In this document: piece by piece, positions 9,234 to 19,801 of the stretch
Layout of the letters: each line of letters begins with the position of its first letter
How positions within the stretch are numbered: position 1 is the stretch's first letter
Assembly: GCA_046594215.1 (NCBI GenBank)
Contig: JBKJPX010000112.1
Location: forward strand, 1 to 64,000
Reading direction: 5' to 3'
Length of the DNA: 64,000 bases
Origin: Panacagrimonas sp046594215
GTDB lineage: Bacteria; Pseudomonadota; Gammaproteobacteria; Nevskiales; Nevskiaceae
Position numbers and translations under genes: made by a program
Notes under the pieces: generated by a model
Told to the model about the DNA's origin: nothing
The model's database searches: none
Seen by the model: only the letters and a program-made list of their open reading frames with translations

Positions 9234-9761
9234 CTAGCCCGACACGATCTTGCGCAGGCCCGTCGCCGACAATATCTCGATCCAGTACCCGTCCGGGTCC
9301 TTGATGAAGGCAAGGCCCTTCATCTTGCCGTCGTCCGGCCGCTTGACGAACTCGACGCCGAGCTTCTCGAAACGCTCGCTGGCGGCGTAGACGTCCGGCA
9401 CCGTGATGCCGATGTGGCCGAAACCGCGCGGGTCGCTGTTGCCGTTGTGGTAGCCGGCGAAGGCCGGATCGCTCTCGGTGCCGTAGTTGTGCGTCAGCTC
9501 GATGGCCCCGCGCTGGTTGAACGTGAACTCCGCGCGCTTGGCCGGGTCCGTCGGCAGTTCGCCGTCACCGGGCCGCAGGTAGCCGACGAAGTACAGCGCG
9601 AACTTCATCTCGGGGAAGTCGAACTTGTTGAGCAGGGTCATGCCCAGAACGTCGCGGTAGAACGCAAGCGACTTCTCGGGGTCGCGGATGCGCAACATCG
9701 TCTGGCTCATGATGAATTCGCGGGTCGGTTCGACTCCGTTGCTCTTGTCGGCAGCGTTCAT
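9234..9761 (-). CDS. VOC family protein, lactoylglutathione lyase-like (glyoxalase I)
   Basis: 175 residues from ATG 9761. Both glyoxalase I half-domains are present: RIRDPEKSLAFYRDVLGM, the metal-ligand region IELTHNYGTE, GFGHIGITVPD and a final DPDGYWIEIL supplying the last Glu ligand. This matches GloA closely, so the likely reaction is conversion of the methylglyoxal-glutathione hemithioacetal to S-lactoylglutathione. A different VOC substrate is possible given the catabolic operon. The open frame extends upstream, but the earlier start has a Pro/Cys-rich stretch atypical for the family. Confidence 0.88.
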   Translation of the reverse strand: MNAADKSNGVEPTREFIMSQTMLRIRDPEKSLAFYRDVLGMTLLNKFDFPEMKFALYFVGYLRPGDGELPTDPAKRAEFTFNQRGAIELTHNYGTESDPAFAGYHNGNSDPRGFGHIGITVPDVYAASERFEKLGVEFVKRPDDGKMKGLAFIKDPDGYWIEILSATGLRKIVSG

Positions 9762-9869
9762 GGCGGGCGGTCTCGGGTGTGGAGGGCAAGGCTCGCATGA
9801 AACCCGAGCGGGCAACCGCGCGCAAGGCGGTGCCGCCCTCGGGGACGAACGCGATCAAAACCCGTGGCC

Positions 9870-10358
9870 CTACGCCGCCGGCAGCTTCTTCCCGTGCTTG
9901 GCCAGCCAGTGCGCCGTGATGTTCGGCGGCTCGGTGAACGGCGTGACGATCTCGAAGACGCGCTCGTAGCTCGCGAACTCGATCTTCCACTCGCCGCCGA
10001 TCTTCACGTAGCGGTCACGGTAGAGCGAAGAGCCGTCGGTGACGATCTTGTTGCGCAGGTCGCAGAACCAGTCCTTGAGGTACCAGATGCCCGTGGCCGT
10101 GGTCGGCGAGGTCAGTGCGATCTCGGGATGGTTCACGTGGTGAAACGCGATGGCCTCCGCGTGGAAGGCGTAGCCGATCGCCTCGAGGATCTTGTCGCGG
10201 CCCTGCACCTCGAAACGGTAGCTGCCGCCGACGTAGCAGACCCCCGCGTCCTCGGTGAACAGCTCGCGCAGTTCGTCGAGGTTTGCGGTGTCGATGCAGC
10301 GGCAGTAGCGGTACTTGAGCTGGCGGATCAGCTCGTAGTCTTCGAGCGGCAGGGTCAT
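9870..10358 (-). CDS. SnoaL/NTF2-like family protein
   Basis: 162 residues from ATG 10358 (an in-frame ATG at 10376 would add six). The pattern of a SnoaL_4 cone-shaped alpha+beta barrel is clear: DYELIRQLKYRYCRCIDTANLDELRELFTED at the start, GRDKILEAI, the central HHVNHPEI and a final IGGEWKIEFASYERVFE. Members include dehydratases, isomerases and hydroxylase-like subunits in steroid and aromatic degradation, so a catalytic role in the same pathway as its operon partners is plausible. Substrate unknown. Confidence 0.8.
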   Translation of the reverse strand: MTLPLEDYELIRQLKYRYCRCIDTANLDELRELFTEDAGVCYVGGSYRFEVQGRDKILEAIGYAFHAEAIAFHHVNHPEIALTSPTTATGIWYLKDWFCDLRNKIVTDGSSLYRDRYVKIGGEWKIEFASYERVFEIVTPFTEPPNITAHWLAKHGKKLPAA

Positions 10359-10378
10359 GCGCGCATCTCCTCGCAATT

Positions 10379-11176
10379 TCAGCGTTGGTAGAAGGTCTTG
10401 GGATCGAAGAAGCCGCCCGAGACGTCCTGGTCGGGCGTCACGGCGAACACGCGCAGCGTCGTGTGCAGGTCTTCCTTGAGGTCATGCATCTCGGTGACCG
10501 ACGCGTACCAGTAACGGTCGACCTGCTTGAGCGAGCCGATCGGACTGAGCAGACGCTTGCGCACGTCCTTGCCTTCGTAGAACTCGGCCTTCAGCGGCAG
10601 GCAGGTCTGGTAGTCGACCCAGGTGCGCACGAGGCTGTAGCCGCCATCGGCCGCCTTGGCGGGACGGAACGCGAGCACGTGCATCGGGCGCTTGTCGATC
10701 TCGCCCGTGCCCTCGTACGCGGTCCTGGCGCCGGTGAAGGTGTTCTGCAGCTGCTTGAAGTCCGCGTAGCTGAAGCTGGTTCCCATCAGGCCGCCATCGG
10801 CGATGCTGCCGGTGACGCGGCGCACCCGGCGCACCGACGGCAGGTAGACGTACATGCCGTCGCGCACCTCGCCGTCCTTCTCGCGGATCAGGTAGGCCGC
10901 GCCCGCGAGGCTCGGCGGCGCCGAGACGTGCAGCATCGCGCGCACGTGGCGGCTGCCATCGGGCTCCGGTTCCCGCGCGGCGTAGAGCCGACCCTTCAGC
11001 GTGCTCGTAGTGCCCGCGTGGTCCGAGGTGCTGAACTCCACCTCCTGCACGCGCAGGCTGTTCGGTACGTTCTCGCGCATGCACTGCAGGACCTTGGACG
11101 ACTCGTCCGCCGCCTGCACCGACGAGGCCGTCACCAGCATCAGTACCAGCCCCGCAAAACGATTCTTCTTCGTCAT
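10379..11176 (-). CDS. exported LolA-like outer-membrane lipoprotein-sorting protein
   Basis: 265 residues with a Sec signal peptide (FAGLVLMLVTASSVQA, cleavage near residue 22). The mature part follows the pattern of the uncharacterised outer membrane lipoprotein-sorting family (MYVYLPSVRRVRRVTG, then GTSFSYADFK, then a WVDYQTCLPLKAEFY segment). Relatives commonly sit beside RND exporters or catabolic genes and may bind hydrophobic ligands in the periplasm. It overlaps the upstream SDR gene by 4 nt (ATGA), so co-translation is likely. Confidence 0.8.
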   Translation of the reverse strand: MTKKNRFAGLVLMLVTASSVQAADESSKVLQCMRENVPNSLRVQEVEFSTSDHAGTTSTLKGRLYAAREPEPDGSRHVRAMLHVSAPPSLAGAAYLIREKDGEVRDGMYVYLPSVRRVRRVTGSIADGGLMGTSFSYADFKQLQNTFTGARTAYEGTGEIDKRPMHVLAFRPAKAADGGYSLVRTWVDYQTCLPLKAEFYEGKDVRKRLLSPIGSLKQVDRYWYASVTEMHDLKEDLHTTLRVFAVTPDQDVSGGFFDPKTFYQR

Positions 11177-11970
11177 CGCTTCTTCTCCCCGCCGTCGCCG
11201 CCCTCACCCTCGCGATTGACCGCCGCCGCCGACAGGAAGGCCGGACGCTCGCCGCCCCCGTGCAGCACGAGGTTGCTGCCGCTGGCGTAGCTGCCCGCCG
11301 GCGAGGCCATCCACACGCAGGCGGCGCCGATTTCGCGCACCGTGGCCAGGCGCCCGGCAGGGATCGTCGCCGCGACCCGGGCCAGCGAGGCCTCGTCGCC
11401 GTAGTGCAGTTCGGATTGCTCGGTATGCACCAGCCCAGGGCTGATAGCGCAGACGCGCACGCGCGGCGCCCACTCAACCGCGAGCGACTGCACCAGGCTC
11501 AGCACGCCGGCCTTGGCCGCGCCGTAGGCGGCCGTCCCCGGGGAGGCGCGCAACGCGCTGACGCTGCCGATGAAGAGGATCGCGCCGCCCTCGGCCTGGC
11601 CCTGCATCAGCGCGTTCGCCTTCTGTGCCAGGTGCAGCGGGGCAAGCAGATTCAGCGCGATGATCGATTCGTGGAAACGCGGCGAGGCCTTGTCGGCCAG
11701 CGCGAAGGGCGCGCCGCCGGCGTTGTTGACCAGCACGTCGAGACGGCCGTGACGCTCGGCGATCCGCGAGAACATCGCGTCGACCTCCTCGCGCTTGCGC
11801 ACGTCGCAGGCGATGAACTCCACGTCGCGATCCGCACAACTGCTGAGCTGCGTCGGCGCGGTGCGCCCGCAGACGATCACGGTAGCACCCGTTTCGAGGA
11901 AGGCCTCGCTGATACCGCGGCCGACACCCTGGGTGCCACCGGTGACCAGGACCGTTCGGGAATGCGACAT
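11173..11970 (-). CDS. SDR family oxidoreductase
   Basis: 265 residues of a classical short-chain dehydrogenase. The cofactor motif is TGGTQGVGRGI near residue 10, NNAGG follows in the middle, a catalytic Ser lies in IGSVSALRASPG, and AAYGAAKAGV supplies Tyr-X3-Lys. The final residues (GGGERP) close the substrate lobe. It is the first gene of the eight-gene minus-strand operon running to glcF. It is divergent from the alpha/beta hydrolase at 12103, leaving 132 bp for two promoters. Substrate unknown. Confidence 0.88.
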   Translation of the reverse strand: MSHSRTVLVTGGTQGVGRGISEAFLETGATVIVCGRTAPTQLSSCADRDVEFIACDVRKREEVDAMFSRIAERHGRLDVLVNNAGGAPFALADKASPRFHESIIALNLLAPLHLAQKANALMQGQAEGGAILFIGSVSALRASPGTAAYGAAKAGVLSLVQSLAVEWAPRVRVCAISPGLVHTEQSELHYGDEASLARVAATIPAGRLATVREIGAACVWMASPAGSYASGSNLVLHGGGERPAFLSAAAVNREGEGGDGGEKKR

Positions 11971-12102
11971 GCCGGAATCCGCCTGCGCGGCCAGGAGAAC
12001 GCCATGCTAGGCCAGACGCGGCGCGCGGCTGTCACCCGAAAGGATGAAGCCTCGCGCGGTCCCGGCGCGGACGATGCACCAATCCCCACACCCGGCGCCC
12101 GC

Positions 12103-12936
12103 ATGTCCAGCCCCAAGCCCGTCCCCGAAGGCCGTTACCTGACGCTCGCCAACGGGCACCGGATCCACGCGGTGGACGAGGGTCGCGGGCCGGTGATCGT
12201 GTTCCTGCACGGGTCCGGCAACGGCGCCTGCGGGTACAGCAATTTCAAGGGCAACTACCCCGAACTGGTGCAGGCCGGCTACCGCGCGTTCATGCCCGAC
12301 CTGGTCGGCTTTGGTTACTCCGACAAGCCCACCGACGCGATCTACACGCTGGATTTCTTCGTCGCGTGCGTGAAGCAGGCCCTGGACGCGGCCGGCATCG
12401 AGCGTTGCACCGTGGTCGGCAACTCCCTGGGCGGCGCCGTGGCCTTGGGACTGGCGCTGGCGCACCCTCGCACGGTCGAACGCCTCGTGCTCATGGCGCC
12501 CGGCGGGCTCAACGACCTCGCGGATTACCTTGCGATGCCCGGCATGGCGGCGATGTTCGCGCTCTACGGGTCGGGCCAGCCGGTGACGGAGGAGAAGATG
12601 AAGCAGTTCTTCGTCGACGCCTTCGTGGTGAACCCGGCGGCGGTCAGCGACCAGCTCGTGCACGAGCGCGCCGAACTCATGAAGCTGCAGAACCCGCAGG
12701 TCATGAAGACGATCAAAGTGCCCAACCTCACGGATCGCCTGGGCGAGATTTCCTGCCCTGCGCTGACTCTCTGGGGCCTCAACGAAAAGATGATGCCGGA
12801 CAGCGGCATCATGCGATTGGCCAAGGGGCTGAAGAACGGCCGCATGGTGCTGGTCCCCAACTGCGGGCACTGGGTGATGATCGAGCACCGGGAGCTGTTC
12901 AACCGGACCGTGCTGGATTTCCTGCGGAACGGCTGA
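12103..12936 (+). CDS. alpha/beta hydrolase (meta-cleavage product hydrolase-like)
   Basis: 277 residues from ATG 12103; the much longer open frame upstream is antisense to the SDR. The oxyanion-hole motif FLHGSGNG, the nucleophile elbow GNSLGG (Ser108) and the terminal CGHW (His256) are clear and resemble BphD/HsaD C-C bond hydrolases. At the usual acid position (WGRDDRFVP in BphD-like enzymes) this protein has WGLNEKMMPD. The acid would be Glu228 or a shifted Asp233, which is unusual. A catabolic role fits the neighbouring divergent operon. Confidence 0.82.
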   Translation: MSSPKPVPEGRYLTLANGHRIHAVDEGRGPVIVFLHGSGNGACGYSNFKGNYPELVQAGYRAFMPDLVGFGYSDKPTDAIYTLDFFVACVKQALDAAGIERCTVVGNSLGGAVALGLALAHPRTVERLVLMAPGGLNDLADYLAMPGMAAMFALYGSGQPVTEEKMKQFFVDAFVVNPAAVSDQLVHERAELMKLQNPQVMKTIKVPNLTDRLGEISCPALTLWGLNEKMMPDSGIMRLAKGLKNGRMVLVPNCGHWVMIEHRELFNRTVLDFLRNG

Positions 12937-13083
12937 CGGTCCGGTTGCCCGGCCGAAGTCCGGAGCGCGCCCTTCCGGTGGCGACCGATCCCGGCTCTTT
13001 GGCTTCGCAAAATTCGAGGTCCGGGCTGCGGTTACTATCGGCTCCCAACGGACGAACCCGCGGATCCACGAGGAGACAGGACG

Positions 13084-13494
13084 ATGACCAAGGTCGAAGG
13101 CGGTTGCTACTGCAAGGCGGTGCGTTACGAAATCACGGCGGAGCCGATGATCAACGCGCAGTGCCATTGCCGCGAATGCCAGTACATCTCCGGTGGGAAC
13201 GCCAATGTCTGCATGGTCATCCCGGGCCCAGGCTTCCGCTATACCAAGGGCACGCCCAAGCAGTTCGCGCGCAAGGACCTCGAGAATCCCGTCACGCGCG
13301 AGTTCTGCGGCGAATGCGGAACCCCGCTGCTGAGCCGCTCGCCGTCGATCCCGGGCGCCGCCATCGTCAAGCGCGGCACCTTCGACGATCCCAAATCCTT
13401 CGGTGAACCGCAGATCGCGATCTTCACGATCGACATGCAGCCCTACCACCACATTCCCGAAGGGATGCCGAGCTTCGAGCGCATGCCGGGCTGA
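13084..13494 (+). CDS. GFA family protein (glutathione-dependent formaldehyde-activating enzyme-like)
   Basis: 136 residues with the zinc-binding pattern of the GFA/CENP-V fold: GGCYCKAVRYE, CHCRECQ and FCGECGTPLLSR. A good ribosome site (GAGGAG) precedes the start. The family includes formaldehyde-activating glutathione adduct synthases, but most members have no proven role, so a precise activity should not be inferred. It lies about 150 nt after the hydrolase gene and is likely a separate unit. Confidence 0.85.
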   Translation: MTKVEGGCYCKAVRYEITAEPMINAQCHCRECQYISGGNANVCMVIPGPGFRYTKGTPKQFARKDLENPVTREFCGECGTPLLSRSPSIPGAAIVKRGTFDDPKSFGEPQIAIFTIDMQPYHHIPEGMPSFERMPG

Positions 13495-13590
13495 TCCGGG
13501 CTTCGACAGGGCCGTAACAGGCACAGAAGTTGTAAGGGAACGCCTGATCTTTCGCAGCCACCGCCAAAGCGCCACGGAACACCCAGGTTG

Positions 13591-16125
<2,535 letters not shown>

Positions 16126-16225
16126 TCGAGCCCGGGGCCGTGGCGCACCCGCGCGTTTCTCGCATCGGATCCTAGGGTGGGCGAACGCCTTTTCGCGTGC
16201 CCAGGCGGTCGGATCGACGGGGAGC

Positions 16226-16252
16226 GCGTGGGCAGATGACGCCTGCCCACGC
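16226..16252. terminator. hairpin between convergent genes
   Basis: A perfect 10-bp stem (GCGTGGGCAG / CTGCCCACGC) with a 7-nt loop, in the gap between the convergent kinase gene and yqhA-like gene. There is no strong T-run. It may act as a bidirectional terminator or be a copy of a dispersed repeat, because a GTGGGC/GCCCA element (about 16176-16206) lies just before it. Confidence 0.45.
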
Positions 16253-16281
16253 TACGAGGTTGCCGCCACGCGGGTCCGGCG

Positions 16282-16890
16282 CTACGGGTGTGCGGCGCTG
16301 ATGGCGCGCGTCGGCACACCCATGATCAGCCGATCCGTCCACGCGATGCCGACGGCCGAAACGATGAAGGCCATGTGGATGATGGTCTGCCACATCACGC
16401 CCTCGCTGGTGATCGACACGCAGCGAACGCCCTCTTCCACGGCCGAGCACAGCGGGAACGCTCCGATCGACCCGGCCTCGATGAAGGTCTTCAGCAGGTG
16501 GATGGACGAGATGCCGATGATCGCCATCGCCAGCTTCACCTTGAGAACCGAGGCATTGACGTGGCTCAGCCATTCAGGCTGGTCCGGGTGTCCCTGCAAG
16601 CCCAGGCGCGACACGAAGGTCTCGTAACCGCCGACGATGACCATCATCAGCAGGTTGGAGATCATCACCACGTCGATCAGCGCGAGCACGATCAGCATCA
16701 CCTGCTGCTCGTTGAGCGCGAACGAACCCATGACGAGGTGCGTGAGTTCCTTGACGAACAGGATCACGTACACGGCCTGGGCGACGATCAGGCCCAGGTA
16801 CAGCGGCAGCTGGAGCCAGCGCGAGGAGAAGATCAGCGCGGGCAAGGGGCTCAGGCCGGACGGGAGGGACGGAAGATTCGGAGAAGCCAT
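16282..16890 (-). CDS. UPF0114/YqhA family membrane protein
   Basis: 202 residues from ATG 16890. Four hydrophobic segments are visible: around LYLGLIVAQAVYVILFV, VMLIVLALIDVVMISNLLMM, VKLAMAIIGISSIHLL and a C-terminal one near WQTIIHMAFIVSAVGIAW. The YqhA signature GGYETFVSRL follows the second segment. The family is widespread in the inner membrane and has no established function. The open frame extends upstream to 17028, but that part is not family-like. Confidence 0.87.
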   Translation of the reverse strand: MASPNLPSLPSGLSPLPALIFSSRWLQLPLYLGLIVAQAVYVILFVKELTHLVMGSFALNEQQVMLIVLALIDVVMISNLLMMVIVGGYETFVSRLGLQGHPDQPEWLSHVNASVLKVKLAMAIIGISSIHLLKTFIEAGSIGAFPLCSAVEEGVRCVSITSEGVMWQTIIHMAFIVSAVGIAWTDRLIMGVPTRAISAAHP

Positions 16891-17055
16891 CGGGAGACAT
16901 CGGGTCGAAAGTGGAGCGACCGAGTCTAGCAACCGCAAGGTTTCACCTGAATGGACTATGACGCCGGTCGCGCAAGCGGCGACCATGCATCGCATCGTGA
17001 CCGGGTAATGCCTGCCCGGCGCCAGCAAGTTGCCAGCTCAGGAGGATGTAGCGCG

Positions 17056-18066
17056 ATGGGCACCATGAATCTGAAGATGCTGCTGGAGTCCAAGGAACTG
17101 GAACGCTGTCCGTTCCCGATTCCCGTGGGCTGGTTCCACGTGGACTTCTCGGAGAATCTCAAGACCGGCGAAGTGCGCAACGTGAACCTGTTCGGCCAGG
17201 AATGGGTGCTGTTCCGCACCGAGTCCGGCAAGCCGGGCATGAGCGACCCCTACTGCCCGCACCTGGGCGCCCACATGGGCCACGGCGGCAAGGTCTGCGG
17301 CGAGCACCTGCGCTGCCCGTTCCATCACTGGGAATACGACGCGAACGGCTGGTGCAAGTCCATTCCCTACGCGAAGGTCATGCCGCCCATCGTCAAGAAG
17401 CAGGCGATCCTGCGCACGCTGCCGATGGTCGAGAAGTACGGGATGCTGTGGGCCTGGTATCACCCGCAGTGCGAGCCGCCGAGCTTCGAGCTGCCCTACA
17501 TCCCGGAGATCGAGGACGCCACCGGCTACACCGGCACGCGCCGCGGATCCTGGACCGCCAGCACCTGCATCCAGGAGATCGCCGAGAACGGCGTCGACAC
17601 CGCGCATCTGAAGTTCCTGCACGGCGCGCCCGGCATCCCGCCGGTCGACGCCAGCTACGACGGCCCGGTAATGACGCTCGACATCGGCAAGGGCTACATC
17701 GTGGGCAAGGCCTACGGTCCTGGCCTCAATGTCATGCGCTTCAACCAGCACGGCATCACCGCCACGATGATCTCGTACTCGGTGCCGGTCACGCTCGAAC
17801 AGACGCAGATGAACATGAGCTTCCGTCATGTCGACTACGCCGAAGGCACGCCCGAACTGGCGGCCTCGCGCAAGGTTATCGACCACATGATCGGCGCCGC
17901 CGAGGGTGAGGAAAGCGCGGGCTTCGAGAGCGTGGATTTCATCGTGTGGAACCACAAGAAATACCGCCCCAACCCGCTGCTCTGCGACGGTGATGGCCCG
18001 GTGCTGCAGTTCCGCAAGTGGTTCAAGCAGTTCTATCCGGGCCAGGAAGACTCGACCAAGATCTGA
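17056..18066 (+). CDS. Rieske non-heme iron oxygenase (KshA-like)
   Basis: 336 residues from ATG 17056 with an AGGAGG site at 17040-17045. The Rieske 2Fe-2S ligands are Cys67-Pro-His69 and Cys87-Pro-Phe-His90 (CPHLGAHMGHGG...CPFHH). The mononuclear iron site follows in NGVDTAHLKFLHG (Asp181, His184, His189). The LGAHMGHGGKV signature and length resemble 3-ketosteroid 9-alpha-hydroxylase oxygenases, but other substrates are possible. It lies 3 nt upstream of its ferredoxin, so the two form a unit. No ferredoxin reductase is encoded nearby. Confidence 0.88.
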   Translation: MGTMNLKMLLESKELERCPFPIPVGWFHVDFSENLKTGEVRNVNLFGQEWVLFRTESGKPGMSDPYCPHLGAHMGHGGKVCGEHLRCPFHHWEYDANGWCKSIPYAKVMPPIVKKQAILRTLPMVEKYGMLWAWYHPQCEPPSFELPYIPEIEDATGYTGTRRGSWTASTCIQEIAENGVDTAHLKFLHGAPGIPPVDASYDGPVMTLDIGKGYIVGKAYGPGLNVMRFNQHGITATMISYSVPVTLEQTQMNMSFRHVDYAEGTPELAASRKVIDHMIGAAEGEESAGFESVDFIVWNHKKYRPNPLLCDGDGPVLQFRKWFKQFYPGQEDSTKI

Positions 18067-18069
18067 GCC

Positions 18070-18393
18070 ATGGCGCGCGTCCACATCAAGGGCCGTGACG
18101 GCATCGAGCGCGATCTCGATGCCCTGCCCGGCACGGCGCTCATGGACGCGCTGCGCGACGCCAACACCGGCATCGAAGGCACCTGCGGCGGCATGATGTC
18201 GTGCGGCACCTGCCACGTGTACGTGCAGCCCGACTGGCTGGTGCGCCTGCCGCCCAAGAGCGCAGACGAGGCGGAGATGCTCGAGGCCATCGGCGCGATC
18301 GTGGAGGTGAACGCGACGTCGCGGCTGTCCTGCCAGATCCCGATGACCGAAGAACTCTCAGGGCTGCATCTCGAAATCGGGCCTTCCACGTAG
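18070..18393 (+). CDS. 2Fe-2S ferredoxin
   Basis: 107 residues. The four cluster cysteines are Cys39, Cys45, Cys48 (CGGMMSCGTCHVY) and Cys88 (SRLSCQIP), the adrenodoxin/putidaredoxin-type spacing. It should transfer electrons to the Rieske oxygenase whose gene ends 3 nt upstream. A long inverted repeat begins within the last codon and the stop, so the element sits directly against this gene. Confidence 0.92.
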   Translation: MARVHIKGRDGIERDLDALPGTALMDALRDANTGIEGTCGGMMSCGTCHVYVQPDWLVRLPPKSADEAEMLEAIGAIVEVNATSRLSCQIPMTEELSGLHLEIGPST

Positions 18394-18555
18394 GAGCGTG
18401 GGCGGTAGAAACGCGTACGGCTGCGGCTTCGCCCTTTCGGCCAGATTTCCCGATGCGTCTCGTTAAATAGAACCACTATTCGTCTCGACGCATCGAAAAA
18501 TCTGACTCGAAATGGCTTTGCCTCGCCTGCACGGTTCCTACCGCCCACGCTCCTA
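18391..18555. repeat. 165-bp imperfect palindrome (MITE- or BIME-like)
   Basis: The arms are exactly symmetric about a centre at 18473. The outer 20 bp match at 19 positions (TAGGAGCGTGGGCGGTAG), a second block at 50-70 bp from each end matches at about 17 of 20, and the centre AATAG-AACCA-CTATT closes the hairpin. The middle of the arms has diverged. It contains no ORF and abuts the ferredoxin stop codon. A folded RNA or a non-autonomous palindromic element is likely. Confidence 0.75.
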
Positions 18556-18618
18556 GCCCGGACGAAGTCCGCGATAACGTCTGGCGAAGAGAGCACCCCG
18601 GACACTTTGTCCGGGCTA
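18554..18618. repeat. REP-type palindrome (TAGCCCGGAC)
   Basis: Perfect 10-bp terminal arms TAGCCCGGAC / GTCCGGGCTA enclose two smaller hairpins (CGGAC-gaa-GTCCG and CCGGAC-actt-tGTCCGG). It directly follows the larger palindrome and shares its last two bases. The GTAGCCCGG...CCGGGCTAC form is a common proteobacterial extragenic repeat. Confidence 0.65.
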
Positions 18619-18643
18619 CGGCTCGCGCCGTTATCCTTCGCGC

Positions 18644-18850
18644 ATGACCGACGACCGTTTCATCGACCTCGAGACGCGCCTCGCCTACCAGGACGAGGCC
18701 ATCCGCTCGCTCAGCGATACCGTCGCCAGGCAGCAGAAGCGCATGGATCAGCTCGAAAGCCTGGTGCGACAGCTGCTGGATCGTGTGAAGTCGATGAACG
18801 AGCCGGTCTACAAGGGCACGCCCGCGGACGAGATTCCGCCGCACTACTGA
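18644..18850 (+). CDS. slyX: SlyX family protein
   Basis: 68 residues, the usual length. An N-terminal coiled coil (LETRLAYQDEAIRSLSDTV, then QQKRMDQLESLVRQLLDRV) is followed by the characteristic Pro-rich tail ending PPHY. SlyX is a widespread small protein of unknown function. It lies 8 nt upstream of a pseudouridine synthase gene and probably shares its transcript. Confidence 0.9.
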   Translation: MTDDRFIDLETRLAYQDEAIRSLSDTVARQQKRMDQLESLVRQLLDRVKSMNEPVYKGTPADEIPPHY

Positions 18851-18858
18851 GGCGCGAC

Positions 18859-19749
18859 ATGCGCGACCGCCTCCCCGATCGCGACGGCGTCGGCGCGAGC
18901 CACGTGCAGGTGACGGCCGGCCCCTGGTCCACCGCGCTCGAATTCCTGCAGGCGCGATTCCCCGGCGTCAGCCCGCAGGAGTGGAAACAGCGCTTCGCGC
19001 GAGGACTCGTGACGCGCTCCGACGGACCTCCGCTGGCGGAGGATTCGCCCGTCGGCGTGGGCGCCGAGCTTCGCTACTACCGCGAGATCGAGGGCGAACC
19101 GCGGATCCCGTTCGAAGCCGAGGTGCTCTGGCGCGACGAGCACCTGCTGGTCGTCGACAAGCCGCACTTCCTGCCCGTGACACCTGCTGGACGTTTCGTG
19201 CGCGAAACCCTGCTCGCAAGGCTGCGGGATAGCCTGACGCTGCAGACGCTCGTCCCGCTGCACCGCATCGATCGCGGCACCGCGGGTCTGGTCCTGTTCT
19301 CGGTCAACGAGCACAGCCGCGGCACCTACCAGGCCCTGTTCCCGCGCCGCGACGTGCTCAAGACCTACGAGGCGCTGGTGCCGCATCGCGCGGACCTGTC
19401 GCTGCCGCTCGTGCATCGCAGCCGGCTCGTCGAAGGGGAACCCTTCTTCCGGACGCGCGAAGTTCAGGGCCCGCCCAACAGCGAGACGCGCGTCGAGCTG
19501 GCCGAACGACGCGGCGAGCTGAACCTCTTGCGCATGTTTCCGGTCACCGGCCGCAAGCACCAGCTGCGCGTGCACCTTGCGGCGCTGGGCATTCCGATCG
19601 TCGGCGACCCGATGTACCCGGAACTGCTTGCCCAAGCTCCCGACGACTACGCCCTGCCGATGAAGCTGCTGGCGCGCGCGCTGGAATTCACCGATCCGAT
19701 CGACGGGCAGCGTCGCCGGTTCGAGAGCCGGCGGTCGCTGGTCGGCTGA
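18859..19749 (+). CDS. RluA-family pseudouridine synthase
   Basis: 296 residues from ATG 18859; the frame is open upstream through slyX. The catalytic motif HRIDRGTAGLVLF contains the active-site Asp. LLVVDKPHFLPVTP precedes it and GRKHQLRVHLAALGIPIVGD closes the core, all typical of RluA/RluC/RluD enzymes. An S4-like region is suggested near the N-terminus (EWKQRFARGLV). It converts uridine to pseudouridine in rRNA or tRNA; the target position cannot be read from the sequence. Confidence 0.9.
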   Translation: MRDRLPDRDGVGASHVQVTAGPWSTALEFLQARFPGVSPQEWKQRFARGLVTRSDGPPLAEDSPVGVGAELRYYREIEGEPRIPFEAEVLWRDEHLLVVDKPHFLPVTPAGRFVRETLLARLRDSLTLQTLVPLHRIDRGTAGLVLFSVNEHSRGTYQALFPRRDVLKTYEALVPHRADLSLPLVHRSRLVEGEPFFRTREVQGPPNSETRVELAERRGELNLLRMFPVTGRKHQLRVHLAALGIPIVGDPMYPELLAQAPDDYALPMKLLARALEFTDPIDGQRRRFESRRSLVG

Positions 19750-19801
19750 GCCCGAACTATCATCGATTCATCCTGCGACTTCTCGATCGACACCAGCACC
19801 C

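Noticed and set aside
12007..13575. A long minus-strand open frame opposite the hydrolase and GFA genes
   Set aside because: It is antisense to two clear genes and has low-complexity His/Arg/Gly-rich composition typical of GC-rich shadow frames.
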